From: Brotaphodocola sp003480315
Lineage (GTDB): Bacteria; Bacillota; Clostridia; Lachnospirales; Lachnospiraceae
DNA: 34,249 nucleotides
Reading direction: 5' to 3' (one strand)
Assembly: GCF_964246085.1 (NCBI RefSeq)
Contig: NZ_CAXTPD010000037.1
The number at the start of each line of letters is the position of its first letter. The stretch's first letter is position 1. The position numbers and the translations under genes were made by a program. Shown one piece after another: positions 8,166 to 14,645 of this stretch. The notes beneath the pieces are model-generated. The model was given only the letters and a program-made list of their open reading frames with translations. It ran no database searches and was not told the origin of the DNA.

Positions 8166-8698
8166 TACTGTACACCTCCCAGTTCTTTCATTGCTGCTTC
8201 ATAATCGGCATCCTTAACCGGAGCACCATGCCAGGTGTTCTTGCCCTCCATAAAGGAAATACCCTTGCCCTTCACAGTCTTTGCCAGAATGATGCTCGGA
8301 ACACCCTTAACCGATTTCGCGGTCTCGATCGCTGCGCTGAGGGCTGCCACATTATGTCCGTCACAGACAATGGTATTATAGCCAAATGCCTTAAATTTCA
8401 GTTCGATGTCACCCATCGGCATGATCTGCTCGGTAGTTCCGTCCAGCTGTACACCATTCCAGTCCAGAATAGAGATCAGACGGTCTGCTTTAAACTTGGA
8501 GGCATTCATGCAGGTCTCCCATACCACGCCCTCGTTGATCTCACCATCTCCAAGGATCGCATAGGTGTAAGCGTCTACACCATCATGCATATCGGAAAGT
8601 GCCAGACCTAACGCGAACGGATAACCGGCTCCAAGAGGACCGGTAGATGCCTCAACTCCGGGAGTCTCTTTGGAACACGGATGTCCCTGCAGACGGCT
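8165..8698 (-). pseudogene. Transketolase N-terminal subunit, 5'-truncated
   Basis: The frame reads in transketolase homology from about 8698 (SRLQGHPCSKETPGVEASTG) through the ThDP motif GDGE to the stop at 8165, about 177 residues. Intact split N-halves have roughly 270-280 residues, so about 100 N-terminal residues, including the first active-site histidines, are missing. Upstream of 8698 the sequence changes abruptly to the antisense of a sigma-54 activator. The first in-frame ATG is at 8588-8590, well inside the domain, so any product would lack a core part of the fold. The operon's native promoter should have been in the lost segment. The junction could be a genomic deletion or an assembly join. 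Confidence 0.85.
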
Positions 8699-9069
8699 GC
8701 AGCCTGACAGGGCTTTCCGAAGAAGGTGCCAGCCTGATCACGCAGTATCCCTGGCCCGGAAATATCCGTGAAATGCGAAATTTCTGCCAGAGACTCTCCA
8801 TACTGACCCCGAATCCGCTTGCCACACCTGCAGATATCCTGAAGGTCCTTCCGGATACAGCTGCCGCCACCACTCCAAACGAGCCGGAAAAAACGGACCG
8901 GTCAACGCCCGGGGACGCACCGGTCTATTCCCTTTACGATGAACGGGAAGAAATTCTGAAGGCGCTCTATACCTTCCACAACAGCCGCACAAAATCTGCT
9001 GAATTTCTCGGAATAGACAAAAGCACCTTGTGGCGGAAAATGAAAAAATATCACATTCTTCTTCCATGA
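8696..9069 (+). pseudogene. Sigma-54 activator, C-terminal remnant
   Basis: About 124 residues remain of a second sigma-54-dependent activator. YPWPGNIREMRNFCQRL is the conserved end of the AAA+ domain, and NSRTKSAEFLGIDKSTLWRKMKKY is a Fis-type helix-turn-helix at the C-terminus. The Walker motifs, GAFTGA loop and sensor domain are gone. Homology begins at about 8696; an upstream in-frame ATG at 8647 only reads antisense through transketolase and is not a real start. The gene originally pointed away from the transketolase operon, which it probably activated. It ends in a good terminator. A free DNA-binding domain might still be made but could not activate sigma-54. Confidence 0.85.
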
Positions 9070-9079
9070 TCTTTCACAC

Positions 9080-9119
9080 AAAAATGGGGAATGCGCGAAA
9101 TGGCGCATTCCCCATTTTT
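9080..9119. terminator. Bidirectional intrinsic terminator
   Basis: Perfect 17-bp arms (9080-9096 and 9103-9119) with a 6-base loop carry A5 on one side and T5 on the other. It sits 10 bp after the stop of the activator remnant on the plus strand and 24 bp after the tctC 3'-end copy on the minus strand, so it would stop both convergent transcripts. Confidence 0.9.
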
Positions 9120-9120
9120 G

Positions 9121-9257
9121 ATCAGTATTTTCCAAAGTCCATGTTACTTTAATCCATTTTCAGCCATATAGTCAGCCTCATACTTCGTCACGTATTCCGT
9201 TGCTGCTGTGGTATCCATGTAGTCTGCGATCAGCTTATTTGCGTCAATGTACTCATT
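9121..9257. repeat. 137-bp direct repeat, left copy (tctC 3' end)
   Basis: This block matches 14509-14645 in the same orientation with 4 mismatches over 137 bp. Three mismatches are in the 23 non-coding bases after the stop codon; the only one in coding sequence is synonymous. The copies stop matching abruptly at 9257/14645, inside the tctC reading frame. The two copies flank the whole PTS/HxlAB/DeoR cassette. Confidence 0.95.
9144..9257 (-). pseudogene. Duplicated C-terminal fragment of TctC
   Basis: The minus strand encodes the last 37 residues of the TTT substrate-binding protein (starting NEYIDANKLIADYMD and ending AENGLK) plus a stop at 9144-9146. Reading upstream, homology ends at 9257 with no start codon or promoter, so it is not an expressed gene. 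The more complete tctC copy is at 14532-15523. Confidence 0.9.
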
Positions 9258-9279
9258 AGGCATAGCGACAGTTATGCCT
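9258..9279. repeat. Small inverted repeat at the repeat breakpoint
   Basis: AGGCATA (9258-9264) and TATGCCT (9273-9279) form a perfect 7-bp palindrome around 8 bases. It begins at the exact base where tctC homology stops. It could be a recombination-related structure or chance. Confidence 0.45.
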
Positions 9280-9316
9280 GTTTCTCATGCTCATTTTTAT
9301 TCATTTCGAATAATAT

Positions 9317-9368
9317 TCACTTTTCAATGTTCATCACCAGCTGTGCTGGATATTTCTCCTTGAAGCTA
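9317..9368 (-). pseudogene. Orphan C-terminal fragment of an unidentified protein
   Basis: A short open frame on the minus strand reads FKEKYPAQLVMNIEK followed by a TGA at 9317-9319. It looks like a normal protein C-terminus but is cut at about 9368, where the 38-bp PTS IID duplicate begins in another frame. I do not recognise the family. The surrounding 9280-9316 shows no coding signal. Confidence 0.35.
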
Positions 9369-9404
9369 ACCGGTATTAAACAGGAACCTGCAGCCAAGAA
9401 ATAT
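9367..9404. repeat. 38-bp exact duplicate of part of the PTS IID gene
   Basis: The 38 bases are identical to 11546-11583 in the IID gene and in the same orientation (minus-strand translation IFLGCRFLFNTG). Both sides then diverge: iron-type alcohol dehydrogenase sequence on the right, an orphan C-terminus on the left. This is a fragment, not a functional gene. Confidence 0.9.
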
Positions 9405-9537
9405 TTCCCAGTCTGACCATTGCCTGATCCGTCACAATAAGAGCTTTGCTCCCCAACGCCCTTATTTCTTTTTTGCCGTCATCCAGCGCCTAGTTTTCCA
9501 ACCTGACATGGCCGGACATGATAAATCCGTACGCCAT
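9405..9537 (-). pseudogene. Iron-type alcohol dehydrogenase, N-terminal fragment
   Basis: From an ATG at 9537 with a strong AGGGAGGAAAAAC ribosome site, the frame reads MAYGFIMSGHVRLEN, a TAG stop (9490-9492), then ALDDGKKEIRALGSKALIV and TDQAMVRLGN before ending at the IID duplicate. The ALDD...KALIVTD...MV..G pattern is that of the first 45 residues of iron-containing alcohol dehydrogenases, usually near 380 residues long. Its position 19 bp after hxlB suggests it was once the last gene of that operon. It is dead by both a nonsense codon and truncation. Family members reduce aldehydes or oxidise alcohols with NAD(P)H; the original substrate is unknown. Confidence 0.7.
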
Positions 9538-9556
9538 GTTTTTCCTCCCTGTCCGC

Positions 9557-10108
9557 CTATTCCAGATTCGTATGGTTTTTCCGCATCAGCTCTGTGGTCA
9601 TATGCTTGATCTCCATCAGCTCCATAATCACCATATCCGTATACAGCAGCAGGGACTGCTCAAACCGGTTGCCCATGGGCTGAACGGTCTGCACCGTATT
9701 GTCAGGACGTTTCGTAGGCGCCTTCAGTATCACTGTAATGTCCGCAAGCTGCGCCAGGGTCGATTCTTTGTTGGTGGAGATCAGAATAACCGGAATACCT
9801 TTGGCCTTTACCCGCTTTGCCAATATGATATTTCCCTCTGTCTCTCCCGATCCTGAGCCAATCACCAACAGATCTCCCGGCTGAATGCTGGTAGTCACAA
9901 TCTCTCCCACCACATTGACTTGATAGCCCAGGTGCATCAAACGCATAGCAAAACATTTCATCATAAGCCCTGCCCGTCCTGCGCCGGTGATAAAAATGCG
10001 GTTTGCCCTCTCCAGATTGTCCTTTAGACTTTCCGTGTCCTCACGGCTGACCTCATGGATTGTCTCCATCAATTCTCCAAAAATTTCCTTTTCAAACCTC
10101 ATTCCCAT
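9557..10108 (-). CDS. hxlB: 6-phospho-3-hexuloisomerase-like SIS protein
   Basis: This 183-residue single-SIS-domain protein matches 6-phospho-3-hexuloisomerase in length and layout. The sugar-phosphate loop is GAGRAGLMMKCFAMRLMHLG, followed by the second loop IGSGSGET and a C-terminal NRFEQSLLLYTD helix. The family interconverts D-arabino-3-hexulose 6-phosphate and fructose 6-phosphate. It lies 4 bp after the hxlA-like gene, the classic pairing of the ribulose monophosphate pathway. Placement behind a mannose-family PTS is unusual and leaves open a related substrate, such as another 3-keto or epimeric hexose phosphate. Confidence 0.85.
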   Translation of the reverse strand: MGMRFEKEIFGELMETIHEVSREDTESLKDNLERANRIFITGAGRAGLMMKCFAMRLMHLGYQVNVVGEIVTTSIQPGDLLVIGSGSGETEGNIILAKRVKAKGIPVILISTNKESTLAQLADITVILKAPTKRPDNTVQTVQPMGNRFEQSLLLYTDMVIMELMEIKHMTTELMRKNHTNLE

Positions 10109-10112
10109 AGTG

Positions 10113-10763
10113 TCAACCTTCCTTTTCCATAATTTTTTTCATTTCAGCCGCAACTGCCTTCGGATCTTCCTGCTTCCTGATGCCGTTGCCCACAATGATT
10201 ACATCCGGCTTTTCCTTCACAATATCAGAAATCGTAGACAGCTTGATTCCTCCTGCTACTGCCACCTTTGCAGTCCTTGCCGTTGCCTTTGCAATTCTCA
10301 GCTCCTCAAGGGGATTTGCATTTTTCGCCTTCTGCACATCCACGCCCATATGTACGCATACATAATCAGCGCCCAGCTTTTCCACCTCCGGAATCCTCTT
10401 TGCAATATCAGAAACACAGATCATATCTACCATAACCTCTTTGTTCACCTTGTGTGCTGACCCGATCACATTTCCAATAGTGGCATCATCAGATACTGCC
10501 AGGACAGTCACAATATCTGCCCCAAAGGAGTAGGCCATCCTGGACATATGGCCGCCGCCATCCATGATCTTCATGTCTGCCAGTATCAGCTTATCTGGAA
10601 AGGCCTGTTTTATTTCCTGCACGCCCTCCATTCCGAACCGGTATACGCAGGATGTACCAAATTCCACAATATCCACACTGTCATATATATTGCTGATAAA
10701 TTCCTTAAATTCTGCAATCGTAAGCCCATCGGCCGCACCGTCCATTGCCATCTGTAAAAGCAT
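10113..10763 (-). CDS. hxlA: 3-hexulose-6-phosphate synthase-like protein (HUMPS/KGPDC family)
   Basis: This 216-residue TIM barrel belongs to the orotidine decarboxylase suprafamily. D8, E34 and the ADMKIMDGG motif (D63, K65, D68) match the metal- and substrate-binding set of 3-hexulose-6-phosphate synthase. VTVLAVSDDATI and the VHMGVD loop also fit. That enzyme reversibly joins formaldehyde and ribulose 5-phosphate; the close relative KGPDC decarboxylates 3-keto-L-gulonate 6-phosphate. Pairing with an HxlB homologue favours the synthase over KGPDC. Its start overlaps the stop of the PTS IIA gene by one base (TAATG), with GGAGGAG upstream, so it is cotranslated with the transporter. Confidence 0.82.
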   Translation of the reverse strand: MLLQMAMDGAADGLTIAEFKEFISNIYDSVDIVEFGTSCVYRFGMEGVQEIKQAFPDKLILADMKIMDGGGHMSRMAYSFGADIVTVLAVSDDATIGNVIGSAHKVNKEVMVDMICVSDIAKRIPEVEKLGADYVCVHMGVDVQKAKNANPLEELRIAKATARTAKVAVAGGIKLSTISDIVKEKPDVIIVGNGIRKQEDPKAVAAEMKKIMEKEG

Positions 10764-11209
10764 TATAATATCTCCTCCTCATCTTCCTTTTCTGTTTCTT
10801 CCTGTTCTTTTTGATAGACCGTAATGCCCTCGCTGCCTGCATGGCTGGCTGCATTTGCAATCTCCTCCAGGTCTGTGGAGCCTGACATCACACCCATACA
10901 CAGCTCTATCAGCATTGGAAGGTTTAAGCCTGTCATAATCTTATAGGAAAAAGCGCCTTTGCTCCCTTCCAGGATTTCCACAGCTCCGTTAAAGGGACTT
11001 CCAAAAAAGATATCGCTGATGCACAGAACGGTATCCTCCTTTTCCAGTTCTGCCAGGGCCGCCGCAAATTCCTCCTTGAAGCTCTCAATCCCCTGCTGTT
11101 CATCTAAGCATACTGCCCTTATATACTCCTGTTTCCCTATGACCATCTCACAGGAATCTTTGATTGCTGCCGCAAACCGTCCATGAGATACCAATATAAC
11201 TTTGACCAT
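10763..11209 (-). CDS. PTS mannose-family EIIA component
   Basis: This 148-residue cytoplasmic phosphocarrier has the ManX-type IIA fold. The phosphorylated histidine is H9 in VSHGRFA, and ISDIFFGSPFNGAVEIL and TGLNLPMLIEL are conserved blocks. It takes phosphate from HPr and passes it to IIB. The C-terminus is an unusual acidic tail (EEETEKEDEEEIL). It follows IID by 14 bp and overlaps hxlA by one base. Confidence 0.92.
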   Translation of the reverse strand: MVKVILVSHGRFAAAIKDSCEMVIGKQEYIRAVCLDEQQGIESFKEEFAAALAELEKEDTVLCISDIFFGSPFNGAVEILEGSKGAFSYKIMTGLNLPMLIELCMGVMSGSTDLEEIANAASHAGSEGITVYQKEQEETEKEDEEEIL

Positions 11210-11223
11210 AACCCATCCCTTTC

Positions 11224-12030
11224 CTAAATAATATGGAAAAATGCTAATACAAAGGTAAATAACATCAGAAGCAAGATCATCCTGACAGTTGACACTTTCT
11301 TCTTTGACATGATCCCATATACGGCAAATACCAGAAGCAGCGGTATCAGCTTTGGAAAGATGCCATCCAGAATGGACTGGACCTCTACCACATCCTCACC
11401 GCGGGGGATGACTAACTTTGTAGTAAACTTTATATAGCTTGCAGCAATTCCTCCCATCAGGATCACTCCCAGCAGAGTAATTGCTTCCGTAATCCTCTTT
11501 GCGGTCTCTCCCAGAAACAGATTCACTGCGTCAATTCCCAGGTGATAACCGGTATTAAACAGGAACCTGCAGCCAAGAAATATAATCAGCGGATAGGCAA
11601 TCATATAGAAAATCGGTCCCAGCGGGTTTCCTCCCTGGGCCAATGCAACGCCTATGGACAACAGGATCGGGATCATTACTCCCTGCACCATAGCGTCGCC
11701 AATGCCTGCTACCGGCCCCATAAGACCGATTTTTGTCGTCTTAATCAGCTCATCATCCACATCCTTTCCCAGTGCCTTCTGCTCCTCCAGGCCTGTGGTA
11801 ATACCGAAAATAAGACTTCCCACCTGCATTTCCGTATTGTGCATATCCGTATGCCTCTGCAGGCCCTCGATCTGCCCCTGACGGTCATAATATTTCTTAA
11901 ACAAGGGGATCAGCGCATATCCATACCCCATACCGTGATACCGCTCATAGCTGCTGCCCGCGTTGTACCACATCATATAACGATGATATAACGTATTTAA
12001 CTCTTTTTTGCTCAATTTTTCCTTCAACAT
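11224..12030 (-). CDS. PTS mannose-family EIID component
   Basis: This 268-residue membrane subunit of a mannose-family PTS contains the characteristic GMGYGYALIPLFKKYY and GLMGPVAGIGDAMVQGVMIPI blocks, then several hydrophobic segments toward the C-terminus. With IIC it forms the translocation channel. Its start overlaps the IIC stop by one base. A 38-bp internal stretch (11546-11583) is duplicated exactly at 9367-9404. The gene itself looks intact. Confidence 0.93.
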   Translation of the reverse strand: MLKEKLSKKELNTLYHRYMMWYNAGSSYERYHGMGYGYALIPLFKKYYDRQGQIEGLQRHTDMHNTEMQVGSLIFGITTGLEEQKALGKDVDDELIKTTKIGLMGPVAGIGDAMVQGVMIPILLSIGVALAQGGNPLGPIFYMIAYPLIIFLGCRFLFNTGYHLGIDAVNLFLGETAKRITEAITLLGVILMGGIAASYIKFTTKLVIPRGEDVVEVQSILDGIFPKLIPLLLVFAVYGIMSKKKVSTVRMILLLMLFTFVLAFFHII

Positions 12031-12824
12031 TACAGCACCTCCTCATCATCTGCTATTTCAACGTTCCCCGCTGCCAGCACGGTATTGCCTGTCCTGTAGT
12101 ATAAGAAGGCGATCACCCCACCAACAATCGTCAGGCCAATAATGTTCAGTCCCATAAAAACGATTCCGCAGAATCCAAATAAGAAAAACAGGAGGAACCA
12201 CTTATTTCTCACGCTTTGGGTGAGAAGCGCGCACACACCTACAACCGGGAGAATGCCGCCCAGAGCCATAAGCCCTGTGGTGATGAAAGCCGGAAGAGAA
12301 TCAATGAAATTGCCAACGATCTCCGAACCAACATACACTACCAGAAATGCAGGAACAGCCCTCAGGCAAAAGCCCATGATCTGGGGATAGACGATAAAGG
12401 TCCTTGTAATCCCTGGATAATCCAGCTGTTCAATCTTCTCGTCCTCCATGTGGTTAAAAACAGACGCAAAGGTTCTGAAAAACGTAATTGCAAATGTTCC
12501 GATAACCCCAATGGTAGATCCTACCGCCACTGCAGTACCTGCATCCATCTTAGAGACAAGGGCGATAGCAATAGCGGGATAGGAAATAAAGCCGATGTCT
12601 ACAGGGAACGCACCTCCCGGTGTTACCAGAGCCAGATAGACTACCTGGAGCGCACAGCCTAACAGGATTCCCGTCTGGATATCCCCAAAGATAATACCGC
12701 AGATAAACCCTCCTACCAGCGGCCTCCCCAATGTGTAAAGCCCAATCGTAAAGCCATAGCAGGGCGTTGTATTGGATGCCAACCAGCATAAAATCGCTAC
12801 AATAAATGACTGTATAAAAAACAT
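12030..12824 (-). CDS. PTS mannose-family EIIC component
   Basis: This 264-residue polytopic membrane protein of the ManY type has GRPLVGGFICGIIFGDIQTG near the N-terminus, LVTPGGAFPVDIG, and multiple hydrophobic helices. It provides sugar recognition and transport with IID. The gene starts 14 bp after the IIB stop and ends in an overlap with IID. The transported sugar cannot be deduced, but the linked HxlA/HxlB homologues suggest its 6-phosphate is processed by hexulose-phosphate chemistry. Confidence 0.93.
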   Translation of the reverse strand: MFFIQSFIVAILCWLASNTTPCYGFTIGLYTLGRPLVGGFICGIIFGDIQTGILLGCALQVVYLALVTPGGAFPVDIGFISYPAIAIALVSKMDAGTAVAVGSTIGVIGTFAITFFRTFASVFNHMEDEKIEQLDYPGITRTFIVYPQIMGFCLRAVPAFLVVYVGSEIVGNFIDSLPAFITTGLMALGGILPVVGVCALLTQSVRNKWFLLFFLFGFCGIVFMGLNIIGLTIVGGVIAFLYYRTGNTVLAAGNVEIADDEEVL

Positions 12825-12838
12825 ACCTCGTTCCTCCT

Positions 12839-13327
12839 TTATAGACCGTATTTCTTTCTCAAATCTGCCCAGTACTCCTTTGGATGAGTGAAAATGGGCT
12901 GCATTCCCACCTCCACTCCCAGATCCGTCAGGCGGCTGTAGATCTCCATCTCATCTCTCTCCAGATACAGGCCGCGCATAATGTTCTCTCCTCCTGCTTT
13001 GGAGCTGGTGGGCCCAACCTCAATGACCGGCGGCATTTTATATCCGGCATCTAGAAGCTTTCCGACCGTGCGGACGTTTTTGAAGATGACAAAATAGTTC
13101 TTTTCAGACCGCTCTGCCTCCGGAAGCTTTACCAATGCCTTCTCCACCGTAAAGGCCAAAACCTTGATGTCTGGCGGAACCACATTTTTGTAAATCTTCT
13201 TCAACATTTCGTTTTCTGCGATCCCATCGTCCACAATCAATATTCCATTGCATGGATTTCTTCTGATGAGAGTGGTAATGGTCTGTCCATGAACAACCCG
13301 GTCATCTACCCTACAGTAAGTAATCAT
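12839..13327 (-). CDS. PTS mannose-family EIIB component
   Basis: From ATG 13325-13327 (MITYCRVDDRVVHGQTIT) the protein has 162 residues. The phosphorylated histidine is H13 in RVVHGQ. The start is chosen because TAGGAGGGGGATT lies directly before it and the family begins here; an upstream extension to 13381 has no homology. It accepts phosphate from IIA and phosphorylates the incoming sugar. It is the first gene of the PTS-hxl operon. Confidence 0.93.
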   Translation of the reverse strand: MITYCRVDDRVVHGQTITTLIRRNPCNGILIVDDGIAENEMLKKIYKNVVPPDIKVLAFTVEKALVKLPEAERSEKNYFVIFKNVRTVGKLLDAGYKMPPVIEVGPTSSKAGGENIMRGLYLERDEMEIYSRLTDLGVEVGMQPIFTHPKEYWADLRKKYGL

Positions 13328-13361
13328 AATCCCCCTCCTATTCGCACCATTATTGTTTGAT

Positions 13362-13511
13362 TTGCAATTTATTTGTTGCAATTTTTATTATATTTTAAGT
13401 TTTCGCATTTGTAAACTGTTTTTTCATTGTGATTTTAACGATTTTATTTCAATTATTACTTATAATTGCGGTTTTTACTCGCCATTTTTGCATTTATAAT
13501 TGCGATTTTAA
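13362..13511. promoter_or_regulatory. Five direct repeats, candidate DeoR-type operators
   Basis: Motifs close to TTGYRATTTTWA recur in the same direction at 13362-13373, 13376-13387, 13427-13438, 13466-13477 and 13500-13511. The last two sit in longer repeats sharing TTATAATTGCGRTTTT. Two copies lie at and just downstream of the PTS operon -10 box and three lie upstream of its -35. Operator arrays of this type fit a DeoR-family repressor encoded next door. The binding claim is inference. Confidence 0.5.
13387..13415 (-). promoter_or_regulatory. Sigma-A promoter of the PTS-hxl operon
   Basis: On the minus strand -35 TTTACA (13415-13410), a 17-bp spacer and a perfect -10 TATAAT (13392-13387) precede the IIB start by about 60 bp. 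The -10 touches one of the candidate operator repeats, a suitable place for repression. Confidence 0.75.
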
Positions 13512-13530
13512 ATTTTTCCAAAAATTTCTC

Positions 13531-13560
13531 TTGACTTCCTATGCTTTCTGCCGCTATAAT
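13531..13560 (+). promoter_or_regulatory. Sigma-A promoter of the DeoR-type regulator
   Basis: TTGACT (13531-13536), an 18-bp spacer and TATAAT (13555-13560) lie 90 bp before the regulator start. Downstream, TGCAAT and ATTGCA (13592-13597 and 13605-13610) form a short inverted repeat in the 5' UTR that may be a further operator. Confidence 0.7.
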
Positions 13561-13649
13561 GCTTCTATAATTCTATGGTTTTTCATCTTTTATGCAATTT
13601 CACATATTGCATTTCACAAATAAAGGATTTGCGTTTGGGAGGATTTTTT

Positions 13650-14417
13650 ATGAACAGAAACAGCAAAGAACGTCAGGCAAAGATCCTGGATCTTTTAAGA
13701 GAACAGAATGTTGTGAAAACAAAAGAGCTGATGGAGTTGTTCCAAACCACCTCGGAAACAATCCGGAAGGATCTGCTCCATCTGGAGAAGCTGGGCATGG
13801 TCGAAAAGGGTCATGGATGTGCAAAAATCTCCCCCTCCTATATAGAGGCCCCTGTCACGATCCGCAGCCAGTTCAACAGCATGCAGAAAAACAGCATTGC
13901 GGAGACAGCCATCCACATGATACCCAACGGTTCTGTCATCTTTCTGGACGGCGGGAGCACCTCCTTTTCCCTCGCAAAGCTGCTTGTACAGAAGGATCAG
14001 GTAACTGTCATCACCACCTCTCTGCCCATTGCCGACCTGATCACCTCCAAAACCTCAAACATCGCATTTTTGGCCAATGGTTTTGTGAAAAAAGGAGCTT
14101 TAACAGTGAAGGGGCCTTATACAGCAGAATCCCTGGTCCATTTTAAAACCGCCTTTGCCTTTATGGGCACAAACGGCATGCTGTACCATGACGGCGCCAC
14201 TTGCAAAGATTACGATGATATTCCTATCAAAACGGCGGCAATCAATAATACGCAAAATGCCGTCCTCCTCTGTGACAGCCAGAAATTCTCTTCTGGAGCT
14301 ATTATGGAATATGCAAAATGGGAAGATTTTTCCTGTCTGATTACTGATGCCGATGTGTCGGAAGAAATAAAAACAAGGATCCGGGCCAAAACAGAGCTGA
14401 TCCTTGCATCGGCTTGA
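13650..14417 (+). CDS. DeoR/GlpR-family transcriptional repressor
   Basis: This 255-residue regulator has an N-terminal DeoR helix-turn-helix (QAKILDLLREQNVVKTKELM, then TSETIRKDLLHLEKLG) and a C-terminal sugar-phosphate-sensing DeoRC domain (VIFLDGGSTSFSLAKLL and FMGTNGM). The start is set at ATG 13650 because GGGAGG lies 7 bases upstream; the frame extends to 13575 without homology. Members usually repress sugar operons and are released by a phosphorylated sugar. It is divergent from the PTS-hxl operon, with promoters back to back and five shared repeats between them, so it most likely controls that operon and itself. It is the only intact plus-strand gene in the window. Confidence 0.92.
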   Translation: MNRNSKERQAKILDLLREQNVVKTKELMELFQTTSETIRKDLLHLEKLGMVEKGHGCAKISPSYIEAPVTIRSQFNSMQKNSIAETAIHMIPNGSVIFLDGGSTSFSLAKLLVQKDQVTVITTSLPIADLITSKTSNIAFLANGFVKKGALTVKGPYTAESLVHFKTAFAFMGTNGMLYHDGATCKDYDDIPIKTAAINNTQNAVLLCDSQKFSSGAIMEYAKWEDFSCLITDADVSEEIKTRIRAKTELILASA

Positions 14418-14465
14418 TTTGTATATAGAAGGGAATGCGAAAATTCATTGAATTATAATGGATAT

Positions 14466-14507
14466 AAACACGAAGCTGTCGCACATTAGTGAGACAGCTT
14501 CGTGTTT
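14466..14507. terminator. Bidirectional intrinsic terminator
   Basis: Perfect 15-bp arms (14466-14480 and 14493-14507) with a 12-base loop end in T-rich sequence on the plus strand. It ends the DeoR transcript and, from the other side, the tctBAC transcript. It differs in sequence from the terminator at 9080-9119 although both abut a copy of the same tctC tail. Confidence 0.85.
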
Positions 14508-14508
14508 T

Positions 14509-14645
14509 ATCAGTATTCTCAAAAGTCCGTGTTACTTTAATCCATTTTCAGCCATATAGTCAGCCTCATACTTCGTCACGTATTCTGTTGCTGCTGTGGT
14601 ATCCATGTAGTCTGCGATCAGCTTATTTGCGTCAATGTACTCATT
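14509..14645. repeat. 137-bp direct repeat, right copy (tctC 3' end)
   Basis: Second copy of the block at 9121-9257, same orientation, 133 of 137 bases identical. Here the homologous sequence continues upstream into the rest of tctC, so this copy retains the native upstream flank. Confidence 0.95.

Noticed and set aside
8647..8695. ATG at 8647 as the start of a complete small regulator gene
   Set aside because: The first 16 or so codons are the antisense of transketolase coding sequence, no ribosome site precedes it, and the rest is only the tail of a larger protein family.
10113..10763. 3-keto-L-gulonate-6-phosphate decarboxylase (ascorbate pathway) as the main call for the HxlA-like protein
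   Set aside because: The partner is an HxlB-type isomerase and no UlaE/UlaF-type epimerase or ascorbate-type PTS is present; it remains the chief alternative.
13362..13511. CRISPR-like array
   Set aside because: Units are about 12 bp, AT-rich and unevenly spaced between two promoters; they look like operators. No CRISPR array or cas gene was seen in the window.
9121..14645. Composite transposon or integrative element with its own recombinase
   Set aside because: The flanking repeats are coding sequence of tctC, not IS ends, and no transposase, integrase or relaxase gene lies between them.
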